Shown here: one piece after another, positions 49,028 through 60,506 of the stretch
How positions within the stretch are numbered: position 1 is the stretch's first letter
How the letters are laid out: every line of letters begins with the position of its first letter
Source of the DNA: Chamaecrista fasciculata
Lineage: Eukaryota; Streptophyta; Magnoliopsida; Fabales; Fabaceae
NCBI GenBank assembly: GCA_003254925.1
Contig: QANZ01014868.1
Coordinates: 1 to 64,000, forward strand
Direction: 5' to 3'
Length of the DNA: 64,000 bases
The notes under the pieces: generated by a model
Told to the model about the DNA's origin: nothing
Database searches by the model: none
What the model saw: the letters and a program-made list of their open reading frames with translations, nothing else
Program-made: the position numbers and the translations under genes

Positions 49028-49383
49028 GTGAGTTAATAACGAAGACCTTAATCAAGATGGTAACTCAAGTAACTAGGAAGAAGGAAGGCCAAAGGCAAAA
49101 ACTCTTGTAGTTATCAAAATACGATGCTCCAAAATTTATACAATACTCAGTTTGACAATTTGTCAGTAAGTTAGTGTGCACATTCCTCGTGGATTATGCA
49201 GAGTGCATACATAAGCATGGGAGCCACATCTAGGTGCTTCTACATCTATCAGACTATCACCATTGGTTGGTACATTAACTTTTTCGATTCATATTTGAAG
49301 CTTTCTGCCCGTTGGAATATGCTTTTACTATTTTATTATTAATTTCGTGGCTGATTGGTTAGCATGAAAACAACGGAATATTA
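49028..49383. other. 5' flank of the CCD gene
   Basis: Presumed promoter and leader of the minus-strand dioxygenase gene, bounded on the right by the hAT-type MITE. I cannot name any specific element. Confidence 0.4.
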
Positions 49384-49391
49384 GATTCATT

Positions 49392-49737
49392 CTAGGAACC
49401 ATGGACACTGACACGGACACAGGACACAACACGGACACGGACACAACGACACGCTAGACTCTCAAAATTACGCGACACGACACGACATATATTTATATAT
49501 AAAAATAATTAAATATTCATAGTTTTTAATGAAAAATTTAAAAATTATAAGTTTTATTCATAATATATGTGATATGTATTATTATTTTCACTTATATGTC
49601 ATGTTAAAGTCACAAAAAATTGATTTATATTTTAAAATTTATGAATATGTGTCGTGTCAGTGTCGTACGGGTGTCGGACACCGACACGTGTCCGACACGG
49701 CGACACGCCCTCAAAATGAAGTGTCCATGCTTCTTAG
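49392..49737. mobile_element. hAT-type MITE, copy 2 (346 bp)
   Basis: Same family as 20071-20405, in the same orientation and highly similar throughout. Left end CTAGGAACCATGGACACTGA, right end AAGTGTCCATGCTTCTTAG. Perfect 8-base duplications GATTCATT flank it at 49384-49391 and 49738-49745. It lies about 360 bases upstream of the dioxygenase start codon, so it may affect that promoter. Confidence 0.85.
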
Positions 49738-49745
49738 GATTCATT

Positions 49746-50306
49746 CAATCATCATCAGTATGCATTGACCTAAAGGGGAAATCATTTATTCATTTACAAG
49801 TAAAAAAAAATGTAATCATAGAACATGATTTTAATACCTGCGTTTGATTCCGTAATATATATATTCTCATCAATTGTCTCTTTTATGTTTTCAATGCTCG
49901 TTACAGATGGAGTTGGAAGAGAAGCTGTGTCTTGTTTTCTTGGTTGTTGAAGTAAAATCCAGAGAGATCCATTACATTGGAGATGTGGAAAGAAATTTTC
50001 GCATAGGTTAGCGCAAAAGTGTACAGATAAATGAGAGAGAGAGAGAGTAGAAGATACAAAATAAGCAGAAAACACCTGTTTTTGGTGCATAACATCGTAA
50101 AAGAGTTGCATTTTTTACTATATAAATTGAAATATGAATAAGATGAAGAAAATTCAACAAATAGTCAAAAAAGATGGAGAAAGCAACAAAAACTCAAAAA
50201 CAAATAACAGAATGATGACTATTCGCAGTCTCTTTGGCGTCATATGTTAAGGAAAACGAGGGGAATAAGTGAATAACGAACAAGAAAACAAGACACAGCT
50301 TCTCTT
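49746..50306. other. Spacer with a perfect 26-base inverted repeat
   Basis: The 26 bases at 49917-49942 recur as their exact reverse complement at 50281-50306 (core CAAGAAAACAAGACACAGCT). The right copy ends where the MULE-derived sequence at 50307 begins. No gene is supported between them; a minus-strand frame at about 49794-50111 has no recognisable domain. Confidence 0.5.
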
Positions 50307-51163
50307 AAATTTTTTACATTAAGGACTTTTCTTTTGTACAATAAACCTAAAATGTAAGAAAAAAGAAATAATTTAGAAATTTTAGTCTATTTCGCACCAT
50401 AAAATAATTTCTCTCTCTCTCTCCAAACCAAAAAACAACTTCGATTTGGATCCACCACACTATCATTCATACTCGGAATCTACTTGCAGAGATCAACCAT
50501 TCTTCTCACATAATATGCTATTCTTTTAACTTTCATTTACATATTCTGCGAACCAATCCTTCTCTTAACCGGCCAATCCCCAAAAATCGCATCCGCCGCC
50601 GCAACCTTCGTCTACGGCCTAAATCTTCGCTTACGCCGTCAATTTCCCAATCCAGAAATTCCTCCAAGCTCAGAGCATAGTGGCACCTAGTGCTTACATT
50701 TCAGCAATCACACTTTTAATTCACCTTGTGATGAGTTAGATTTTGGTGTATAAGATTCGGCTTCGATTACTAGGAGCTTCTTTAATGTTGAGATTTTCGT
50801 GGTGGATCATTGATTGCACAGCTCGTGTATATTTTGAAGAGTGAAAGGTGTGAGCTACGTGGCAGGGGTTTTCCGTTCAGGCGAAGTTGTTTTTTGTGTG
50901 GAGAGAGAGAAATGATTTATTGGTGTGAAATAAACTAAAATCCCAAGTTATTTCTTCTTTTTTACATTTTGGTTCTATTATAGAGGAAAATGTTCTTGAT
51001 GCAAAAATTTAAACTTTTAGGAGTTAAAAATCAATTTTGTCTTTTTTTTTAACAGAAAAATGGATGAAACTGTTAGAGGGACCAACTTTGCCAAGTTTTG
51101 CATAACTGAGGGACCAATTTGAAACACTGAGCATAATTAGGGGACCAAAATAAGATTTTTGCC
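50307..51163. mobile_element. Left-truncated Pack-MULE-like element carrying a MATE fragment
   Basis: The right end (from about 51010) reads GGACCAACTTTGCCAAG, then GAGCATAATTAGGGGACC, then ends AGATTTTTGCC. This is clearly homologous to the right terminal repeat of the element at 57573-58840. The left side begins inside the corresponding terminal repeat (ACATTAAGGACTTTTCTTTT..., CT-rich tract at about 50411), so the outermost left end is missing. A MATE transporter fragment occupies the middle. No transposase is present, and no flanking 9-base duplication could be set because of the truncation. Confidence 0.7.
50448..50885 (+). pseudogene. Broken MATE (DTX) transporter fragment inside the MULE-like element
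   Basis: The frame from GGA at 50448 reads STTLSFILGIYLQRSTILLT, a stop TAA at 50511-50513, then [18 protein letters not shown] and [12 protein letters not shown]. After a small deletion near 50619 the homology continues in another frame: [38 protein letters not shown], a TAG at 50737-50739 where the family has Trp, then ILVYKI and GASLML...SWWII, and YILKSERCE. These are consecutive parts of a plant DETOXIFICATION/TT12-type MATE antiporter, roughly the middle of the protein. Two stops and a frameshift make it non-functional. Intron-free continuity cannot be judged. Confidence 0.8.
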
Positions 51164-54100
51164 TTTTTTTTGTTTTCTTAGAGATAGGTCCGTTTTACTT
51201 TATTATTAATTTTTTTTTGCCAAGACAATTTTTTTTATCATAAATTTAACATCAATTTTCCCATAAAAAAAATTATCTCAAAAGTCATAGATTAAAAGAT
51301 TTTATCTTTGGCTCTAAATTTTTTCAATATTAACAATAAATTCTACATGATATGTAATATGAATTTATAAGAAAAAAAATTAAATCTGAACTTATATTAA
51401 AAAAATAAAATAAAGTTTATTATTAATTTATTTAAAAATTTAGTTAAAAAATAAAATCAAATAAAATATAAATTTTGGAGACAAAATTGATAATAAATAA
51501 ATATTAAGACGAAATTAAAAATTAATATAAAATTTAGAGACCTGAATTATACTTTTATCATTAGTTTTTCATAAATTTGTAATTGCATTAAGCAAAGCCG
51601 AAGGGGGTCAACTTTTCAGGGTCAGTCATTACTAGGTTAGTATTTAGTTTTATCATTTTTTTGGGGGGTCAGTTGATGGGCTCTCTCTGAGCTCTCGCCT
51701 CTTATGGGCCATCCCTCGATTATGACCCAGTAATAATGCTATGAAACATTCCAACTAATGACATACATATATATATGATTGAACTAAAAATTTTAGATTT
51801 TTTCATCATTTTCGGACTATGATTGATAATTATAAAGATTGGGTAAAACATCAAGAATCAATTTTTTAATTCTCATTTAATGTTTAATTATAACTGATTC
51901 TCCTCTCATCTCTCTAAATAGAGAGTTTTTGTGGGAATGAGATAAAGGCTAAAAAATTCTGATTTTGAGAGAGCAAAATTTGTGTGGCTCAAGAAGTTAA
52001 TTTAATGCGTTAGTCATATTTAAATCCTGCAGTATCATCCATAGGTGGTCGGCATCATTGATCATTCACATAAACAATTTTGTTTTTTTTAATATATATA
52101 TATATATTAAGGGTTTTGCATAACAGTGATGCAAATATATATATATATATATTTTTTTAATTATATGAAAATTTAAAATTATATTATTAATCAAATTAGT
52201 TTATTTTATTTTATTTTAAAAAATAAAGAAATTTTGATAAAAATTGGATAAAAAATATTAATTTAATTATATTTTAAAATAATAAAAAATATAATCATAA
52301 AAAATTATAGTTTCTTTCTTAAATGGATATATACATGATTAAGAAAATGTTATGATTTTTGGATATGAAAAAGTAGGATGAGAGGAAACTGATTTTTATC
52401 TTCATCATGCACGTATTGTTTGTTTTTTATTATTAATTTTTGTTTTAACGTTTAATAAAAATTAGTGATTAATATCTTATTAGTTTTCCATTACATAGCT
52501 CTAATTATTTAAAGTTGATGTGATTGTGCTCAGAATAAAAAAAAAAAAAGTTGATGTGATTCATGTTGGAATTATATAATTTGGTTGGAATTTGGAAAGG
52601 ATATAATTAAGGTTTAACATGAATTAAATGAAATTACCAAAATTTAATGCACACATGATTAAGTTACCAATTTAATAGCACAATGTTATTGGATCTCGTC
52701 ATATTGTTTGAGTTTTATGGGCTATTTTATGACACGAGTGTCTAACATTGAATCTAAATTACTTCCTCTGTTTCTATATATTTAATGTTTAAGATAAATA
52801 CATATAGACTAAGTAAATGATCAGCTCACCTAAAATGAAGAGAAAATTGAGATAAAAAAAAACTAAATTATCCTTATTAAATTAGTTGAAAAATGTTTAT
52901 TCATTTATGACTCTACTATATTTAATAGGGATAGAATGATAAAAAAATTATTAATGTTCTCTTAAATTTGTAAAACATCAGATATTTTGAAATAAAAAAA
53001 AAATCACCAAAAAAACAGATATATAGAAACGAAGGGAGTAAGACATTTAATTTAAGGCAATGCTAATTCAATAATTTAGCAAACCTAACTCTCTCATGAA
53101 GTTTCTCTTCTCGCACACTCTCTTGCACCGCTACAACAAAGAGTCGTCGCGTTGGTGGTAGCCTTTCTCCTTCTCTTAGGTATTTTTTTGGTTTATTCCT
53201 CCTTTCTCCTTCTCTTAGGTATTTTTTTGGTTTATTCCTCTACTAGGGACGTGTCTTCTTCCATTAGGAATCATTAGGGAAGCTTTTTTTTTTCCCTTTC
53301 ATCAGGAAAGGTTTTATCATATCTTGGATCTATATCTGAGCTTTACTTTGAAGATGAGACAGGTAAGAAGATGGATTTCTCAAGGAGAGATAGGATATGT
53401 TGCCTCTTTGTTCTATCTTTCAAGTTTTCTCCAAAATTTTTATAGATCCGAGCTTTTTATGTATATTTTTGTAATGTAGGATATCTGGATGTAATCTTAT
53501 TTCTTAAGTGTGTTGCTTAGGATTTTCTTTTCTTCACCTATAAATAATGTTGTAATTTAATCTCTATAAGATTATGTTTACATTGTTAGATCTATATCTT
53601 ATTTAGTCTCCATAACATAAACAATCTATATCTTATTTAGTCTGCATAATATATAACCTTGTGCTAAATGAAATACTCATGTTTTTGACAAAAAAAAAAA
53701 AAAAAGGCAATGCTATCATACACTCCATTTGTGTCTTTCTCTTTTACAGTCCCATCATGAAAAAAAAAAAGAAGAAGAATTTATTCTTCACACAATATAC
53801 AAGTTGATCTAATGGTAAAAAAATGGATGACTAAAGCAAAGGGTTTTTTTAAAAAAAAAAAAAAATAGCAAAGGAGCTTTTAAAGCAAATCTCTACCATT
53901 TATTATGTTGTCACTTAATTCAATCAGTAATACTGTTGACCACGCCACACTTCACCTCTTGTCTTTTGACTCGTGGTTACAGCCAATAGTTTACATGATT
54001 TGATCTCCTAATTCCTGTAACCACTAAAATTTGTGAATAAAACATGATATATTTTTCATTCTGATATTTGGAAAAAAAAAACATTTTTTCTAACATTTGA

Positions 54101-54197
54101 TCCCCTAAATTTCGTAATCTTTAAAACTTTAATCATTTCTAATATATTAAATTAGTCTGATCCATCTTTTGTACTCAAACCCAAAACTAATAAGATA
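51164..54197. other. AT-rich intergenic region
   Basis: About 3 kb without a supported gene. It contains TA and A/T microsatellites near 52090-52170, fragments of the GTCCC/GGGAC type of MITE near 51300-51560, and a 39-base tandem duplication at 53162-53239. Near 52740-53040 a GAATCTAAATTACTTCCTC to GAAGGGAGTAAGAC pair resembles the ends of a Stowaway-type MITE (CTCCCTC... / ...GAGGGAG), but I could not define it. Confidence 0.4.
53162..53239 (+). repeat. 39-base perfect tandem duplication
   Basis: Two adjacent identical 39-base units (53162-53200 and 53201-53239) begin CCTTTCTCCTTCTCTTAGG. The spacer around them is non-coding. It may be recent slippage or a small assembly error. Confidence 0.85.
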
Positions 54198-54921
54198 GGA
54201 GGTATTTGGTACACAGATTATTTTTTCATTCTCGGAAATTATATTCCGAGAATGTGATTCCCAAAAATATGATTCTCGGAAATATAAAAATATCTGTTGG
54301 TATGAGTTAAAACAGTCATGAAATTATTTTACAATATTCCTATGAATATTACAATCTTGTGTTTGGTTCAACTTTGATAATCCTAGGAATATTTGATATT
54401 TTTCCAAATACACCCTGGACTTTTTATTCTCAAATAATAACTTATCAAATGCAAAAATTTTCCAAAATAATTAATAAGAAAACTTTGAAAAAATGTTCTT
54501 TGTTTTTACATCATTTATGATTTATCAAGAAAATACGATTTTAAAAAATAATGTCATAATTCTTAAAATTAAAAAATATTCTAAAAAATTATTGCTCAAA
54601 ATATAACTATAATTGTCAAAATAAAACTTAATTAGTTAGGTTTGACATAGAAAATAAAATTAGATGAGAGATGAAAAGAGTTTGTAAAACAAAATTTAAT
54701 TAGCTAAGTTTAATGAGGGTAAATTAGTTATTTTAGGCGGACTAAATAATCTCATCCCATGAGATTAGACTAATAAATAGCTATTTTAAGAAATTATGCT
54801 ACTCCTAGGAATACAATATTTTCGGGACTAATTTTTTAATCCTCGTACCAAACACAAGATTAGTCTATGCCGGAACTCCTAATCTAAAATTTTTTTTTCA
54901 AGTCGTGTACCAAACGGTTCC
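54198..54921. mobile_element. Non-autonomous DNA element with TTTGGTACAC ends
   Basis: The left end GGAGGTATTTGGTACACAGA and the right end CGTGTACCAAACGGTTCC form an imperfect inverted repeat. Inner GAATCACATTCTCGG-like blocks fold back on themselves (54217-54280). Only a 3-base ATA is shared by both flanks, so a PIF/Harbinger-like origin is possible but weakly supported. Confidence 0.45.
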
Positions 54922-55775
54922 ATAATTTAATAATTCTTGTATTGATTTAATATCCAGACATTATCTTGATATGCACATTTTGTTTTAATTATCCATATTT
55001 TAAAGAATAGCATAAAAAAGAAAAGGCGCACGTCATATACCAGGCCAATATACCAATACAAAACACAATTAAAAATCCGGAAATAAAAAGGAACAATCAT
55101 TTTTGTTATAATACAAAAAGGAACAATAATCATATAATAGTCAATCACCTTCTTGTGATATGGCATTATGGCATGAATAAAAGAAGAGCATCATGGTACA
55201 TGACAGATTAATGAATTACAATATAGGAGTTAGGACCCACCAAAATCAAAAACAATAAAAATGACAATAATAGGACATTTCATGTGGCACAAGCCAAGAA
55301 TATTATCTCATCTAACACCACCAAAAGATGCTTTCTTTCTTTATTTTTTTTGGTTCTATTTTATTACGTAACGTTCGCGTACTGCCCAAGACAGACGTCT
55401 TCTAATTCAAGAACACAAAAGAAGAAATCGTAAATTCATACTAATAATAAGTGAGGGTTTAATTTAATGGATAACTGTATAATGTAAAGTTTAATTCTTG
55501 ACATGAGATGCAATGAGTTATGAGCCAATAATATAATGACATGTGGAAGAGTTAGTTATGATGTGACTCCATACATAGTTTTGATGAGTTGAAAAAATTA
55601 TTATTTTTTATTATTTTTCAACATTAAATTATATCAATGACTATAATTATACCACAGCAATTACATCATGTCAATAATCAAACTTTGCATACCTTTAATT
55701 TAATAACCCTGAAAAGTGTTTAAGTGGGTCCAGCACGGGTTGATTCGAATCCTAGTATTAAATTTAGGGTGTGTT
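54922..55775. other. Intergenic, nothing recognised
   Basis: AT-rich spacer with no supported gene or complete element. Confidence 0.4.
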
Positions 55776-57075
55776 TGGATTAGAAGTAGGTAATGAAATG
55801 ATGATTTTATGTAATGAAATGGTAATGAGAAAATTATGTAATGAAAATAGTGTTTGGATTAGTTTAAGATGTAATGAAAAAATAGGATGTGAAATTATGA
55901 AAAAGGGTATGTAATGATTGTGGTTGGTTGAAATAAATATATGAGTTTTTTAAAATTGTATAGGAGTAGAATTGATAATTGATAATGGAAATAGATAGAA
56001 ATAAAAAAAATAATATTTTGACTTTTTGGTTGTGGTGGTTATGAAATGAAATGGTAATGAAATTGTCTCGGAATTTGTGCTAGATGTGAATATTTGTAAT
56101 GAAGGTTGGAGTAGTATTATGTAATGAAATGAAAGGACCAAAATGTAAATAACATGAAAATTTTTAAAAACCTACCATTTGGTCTATGATTTTATATAAA
56201 TTGAACGAATCGGTCCTTACGAAAGTGAAATATATCTCTTGACCCGTAAAAAATTGCATTCATCAACGATTGGGTTTCTATATTGCAAACTTTCCTCCAA
56301 AAAATAAATTGAAGGACCAAAATGTTATCCACGAAAAAAATGTGGGACCAAAAATTATATATTAATCAAAACGGTTTGTCTTTTTGCGGGTAATAATATG
56401 ACCGTTGATCTTCACGCATGAGCACATCGCACCATCCACTCTTCTTCCACTATCTGCCTCTCTCGTATACCCATATATATACTGGAGGAGAGACCAAAAT
56501 GTATATTTTTGGCGTCTGAATTATATATTTTATATCATGGACTAAAATGTAAATAACATGAGTTGAATTATTTTATTTTAAATTAATATAAATTATAAAT
56601 TATATATAGTATAATATAATATATTTATAAAATAAAAAATATTTATATATTATTATATTATATATATGAATACGTGAGTGTGTGGCATATATATATATGT
56701 TAAAATATATATACACATTATATTATTATAATATGTATATATATATATATTTTTGGCCGAAATGTATATATATATATATTATAATTATAAAATATATATG
56801 TGAGAGAGAGGGGGTGAATAAGAAAAAGAGGAAGAAAAAAGAAAAAATGATGAGTGGAGAGAGAAAGTTGTAAGTGTAATAAATGAGGGTATTGAAAATT
56901 ACTATTTTGCTAAATAGTTTTTTTATATTTGTATTAGTGTATAGGTAATTATAGGTATTTGAGTAGGGGTATGTTAGTAATTGAATATGAAATATGTAAT
57001 GAAATGAGTTTGTAATAAAGTGATATTTTTGTAATGACTTTATAATTGGAAAACAAACATCTATATAGCACTGTA
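55776..57075. mobile_element. Relative of the 40879-42735 repeat
   Basis: Starts GGGTGTGTTTGGATTAG and shows many TAATGAAATG motifs at both ends. It shares ordered blocks with the 40.9-kb element: TGTAATGATTGTGGTTGG, AAATAACATGAAAATTT, GAACGAATCGGTCC and AGTGTAATAAATGAGGGTAT. A TA microsatellite-rich centre lies at 56580-56800. The right border near GGAAAACAAACATC (about 57050-57063) is a weak match to the inverted left end. Non-coding; superfamily unclear. Confidence 0.5.
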
Positions 57076-57563
57076 GCTTAAGTTATGTAATGAAAATGGT
57101 CTTAGTACCACTAAATCTCTAATTTTGTAGGAAACCATAAATATTTCATATGAGAAGACAGTGGAAACTGGAGTTGTAAGACGAGAAGTCGAGAACTAAA
57201 ATTCTTCTGACTCTTATGGCGGTTTTCTTTTTCTTTTCCAAAAGTCGCTACAGTGATCCGAACTTTTCTGCACAATCAACTTTGGTCGTAAAACTCCTAA
57301 AAAAGGATAGGATAATGCTATGAAACTTTCTATTACTAAACACTTGATTTTTTCTTTCTTTTTCTCTTTTTGTTTTATTTAATTTTAAAAAATTAAAATA
57401 GAAAATACATTAAATCAGACCATACACGGTCTCATCTGATAGTGGAAAAACAAGAGCCAACGCAATAGAGTTTTTTAAAGCAAACTCCAAAAGAATAAAA
57501 TGACAAGACGAGAATTAAAATTTGATTATTATAATGACAAGTTCATGAATTTAAACTACTTTT
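57076..57563. other. Intergenic, nothing recognised
   Basis: AT-rich spacer between two elements; no supported feature. Confidence 0.4.
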
Positions 57564-57572
57564 TAATTTTAA

Positions 57573-58840
57573 GGTCAAAGTCCTATTTTGGTCCCATGTT
57601 ATGCTCATTGTTCCAAATAGGTCCTTCAGTTATTTTTCGTTCCATATTAGTCACTTAGTTATTCAAAACTTGTCAAAGTTGGTCCCTCTAACGTTTTCCA
57701 TCTATTTTTTCGTTAAAAAAAGAAGAAAAATAAACTTTCATTCCTAAAAGTTTTATTTTCTTATATTAAGGTCCTTTTCTTTTTTATAAAATGATCAAAA
57801 CGTAAGAAAATGAAGTAAATTAAGATTTTAAGTGAATTTGTCCAAAACACAAAATCAATCTCTCTCTCTCTCTCTCTCTTCGTATTATACCTAGAAACCC
57901 CATCAGATCTGTGGCATTGGTCACTCCATCAAGCCGACGAGCTAATGAGAGTCGCGACGGCGAACGAGAATTGCCGGACGGTGACGGATCCGAGATTCTG
58001 GAAGTGCGATCTGGCGCTGAAGGGATTTCCGAGCGAGGTGTTCGATGTGGAGTGGGATGTGATAATGGTGGACGCGCCGACGGGGTACTTCGACGGCAGG
58101 ATTGATGGCGAGAAACAGGGAAGAAGGCGATACCGATGTGTTCGTGCACGATGTGGATAGGCGTGTGGAGGATATATTCTCGAAGGCGTTTCTGTGCGAA
58201 GGGTATTTGAGGGAACAAGAAGGGAGGATTAGGCATTTCACGATTCCGAGTCATAGGGTTCGTGAGGGAAGGCCTTTTTGTCCGCCGCAATAGGGTTTTT
58301 GAGCCATTTTAGGGAAATCAGAGAGGATCGATTGGAAATTTAGGGAAGTTACAAACAGATCAATATCAAACTTTTTGTTTTTGTTGTTTTATGTGTGGTT
58401 TATCTCTGAATCTTGATTTCTGGTTATGGATGTTTTCGATTGAATTGTTGAGTTTGCGAATGAAGGAATTAAATTGATTGATGATGGATGCAGGTGCGGT
58501 GTGGTGGGGAGGAGGAGAGAAGGATGTTCGGGTGGAAGAGATACGAGGAGAGAGAGAGCTTTTGTGTTTTGGGCAAATTCACTTTAAATCTTAATTTACT
58601 TAATTTTCTTATGTTTTGATCCTTTATAAAAAGAAAAGGACCTTAATATAAGAAAATAAAACTTTTGGGGATGAAAGTTTATTTTTCTTCTTTTTTTAAT
58701 GGAAAAATGGATGGAAAACATTAGAGGGACCAACTTTGACAAGTTTTGAATAACTGGGGGACCAATATGGAACGAAAAATAACTAAAAGACCTATTTGGA
58801 ACAATGAGCATAACAGAGGGACCAAAATAGGACTTTGGCC
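57573..58840. mobile_element. Pack-MULE carrying a DUF579 gene fragment
   Basis: Long terminal inverted repeats of about 290 bases: left from GGTCAAAGTCCTATTTTGGT, right ending ACCAAAATAGGACTTTGGCC. Inner blocks (GCTCATTGTTCCAAATAGGT, TAAGGTCCTTTTC, CT-rich tract) are also mirrored. A perfect 9-base target duplication TAATTTTAA flanks it (57564-57572, 58841-58849), the Mutator signature. The middle, about 57900-58540, is markedly more GC-rich than the surroundings and holds a gene fragment instead of a transposase. The duplication is intact, so the insertion is relatively young. Confidence 0.85.
57933..58293 (+). pseudogene. DUF579 (IRX15/GXM-type) fragment captured by the Pack-MULE
   Basis: The first part reads ADELMRVATANENCRTV, then FWKCDLALKGFPSEVFDVEW, then DVIMVDAPTGYFDGR. 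These are the plant DUF579 landmarks (C-R-x-V, C-x-L-x-L, DWDVIxVDGPxGY) of glucuronoxylan methyltransferase/IRX15 proteins of secondary wall xylan. About ten residues (the GRM-IYTA region) are then deleted and the frame shifts. The second part reads LMARNREEGDTDVFVHDVDR, VEDIFSKAFLCEG and RIRHFTIPS, ending at TAG 58291-58293 like the natural C-terminus. The N-terminal membrane anchor and first domain half are absent, so it cannot encode a working enzyme. Confidence 0.85.
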
Positions 58841-59043
58841 TAATTTTAATCTCCGTCCATTTATATTAATTTTTTTTAAAATATGATTTAAAGATTAAAC
58901 TATTAACATTTATGATATTTTAAAGATTAAATTATATATTTTAATTATTTAGAGGTTTTTATAATTTTAAAGAGTAAAAAATATTTTTTTTTTGTAAAAT
59001 TATGAAACGAAAAAATTAAAGAGGTAGAGACTACTGCAAAGAG

Positions 59044-60506
59044 TAGAGCTGTCAAAATGGGTTTCAACCCGTGGGTTGGACCCGTTTAACCCGCAAAAAT
59101 GGTGAGCCGGGTTGATGCAATCTTGGCTCACCAATAATTTTAACCCGTGTGGGTTGGCTCACCTAACCCGCAAGCCATGGTGAGCCAACCCGGCGAGTTG
59201 GTGGGTTGAAGCCAACCCACCATGTAAAAAAAAATTAATTCTAAAATTAAAAAACTAATAACTTAAATTCATTTTAAGCCTTCCACTAACCCAAATTACT
59301 CTTGACATCTCACTTTTCATATTCACTCACAAAATGTCACAATAACTCTTAGTTGCCCTCTCTCTCACTCTCTCTCTCTCTCACTTTGCTTCAGCATTTT
59401 AAGAGTTGGCCTTGACTTTTGTATTGCAATTTGCAATATTTGATGAATTAAATAGGTCTCAGGTAGAGCTGTCAAAGTGGGTCAACCCGGCTCACACGGG
59501 TTGGCCCACCACGGGTTACGGCTCACGCGGGCTGGCTCACGCGGGCCAGAATTTCTGGTGAGCCAGGATTATGTCAACCCAGCTCACCATCTTGGTGAAC
59601 CGGGTTGGCTCACTTAACCCACCAAAATTTAAATTTTTTTTTTAATTCAATGTACATTTTTCCCAACCTGTTTTTTTTTTTTAAAAAAATTCAAACAAAT
59701 CTAACTCTTGGCATTGTTCTTGAAGTGTTGTAAAATACATAGAAAACTCCACACATGCTAATTTTCGTTCCAACCTATTGTGTTTTTGGCCTGAGACCTA
59801 TTTAATTCATCAAATATTGCAAATTGCAATACAAAAGTCAAGGCCAACTCTTAAAATGCAAAAGCAAAGTGAGAGAGAGAGAGTGAGAGAGAGGGCAACT
59901 AAGAGTTATTGTGACTTTTTGTGAGTGAATATGAAAAGTGAGATGTCAAGAGTAATTTGGGTTAGTGGAAGGCTTAAAATGAAATTAAGTTATTAGTTTT
60001 TTAATTTTAGAATTAATTTTTTTTTTACATGGTGGGTTGGTGAGCTACCCCACCAACTCGCCGGGTTGGCTCACCATGGCTTGCGGGTTAGGTGAGCCAA
60101 CCCACACGGGTTAAAATTATTGGTGAGCCAAGATTGCATCAACCCGGCTCATCATTTTTGCGGGTTAAACGGGTCCAACCCACGGGTTGGAACCCATTTT
60201 GACAGCTATAGTCTCAGGCCAAAAACACAATAGGTTGGAACGAAAATTAGCATGTGTGGAGTTTTCCATGTATTTTACAACACTTCAAGAACAATGCCAA
60301 GAGTTAGATTTGTTTGAATTTATTTTTTAAAAAAAAACAGGTTGGGAAAAATGTACATTGAATTTAAAAAAAAAAATTAAATTTTGATAGGTTAAGTGAG
60401 CCAACCCGGCTCACCATCTGGTGAGCCGGGTTGGCATAATCCTGACTCATCAGAAATTTTAGCCCGCGTGAGCCGTAACTCGTGGTGGGCCACTTTGACA
60501 GCTCTA
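59044..60506. mobile_element. hAT-type element (outer) interrupted by its own family member
   Basis: The outer element runs 59044-59463 plus 60219-60506, 708 bases after removing the insert. Its ends TAGAGCTGTCAAAATGGGT and ACTTTGACAGCTCTA are hAT-like. Perfect 8-base duplications GCAAAGAG flank it at 59036-59043 and 60507-60514. Subterminal GGGTTG/GTGAGCC repeats fill both ends, with a GA-rich tract in the middle. It has no coding capacity. Confidence 0.9.
59464..60210. mobile_element. hAT-type element (inner), inverted self-insertion
   Basis: A 747-base copy of the outer element in reverse orientation. Left end TAGAGCTGTCAAAGTGGGT, right end CCCATTTTGACAGCTATA. Its target duplication GTCTCAGG is perfect (59456-59463 and 60211-60218). 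The inner copy still holds the uninterrupted target site, as CCTGAGAC at 59790-59797, which confirms that the two are the same family and shows the insertion point. Confidence 0.9.

Noticed and set aside
49794-50111. Minus-strand open frame of 105 codons
   Set aside because: The composition looks mildly protein-like but I recognise no domain and no neighbouring exons; not enough to call a gene.
52740-53040. Possible Stowaway-type MITE
   Set aside because: End motifs ACTTCCTCTGT and ACGAAGGGAGTAAG look right, but I could not confirm matching ends with a TA duplication.
57820-58290. Minus-strand open frame of 156 codons
   Set aside because: It is antisense to the DUF579 fragment in the Pack-MULE; the plus strand carries the family motifs, and the minus-strand product has no recognisable domain.
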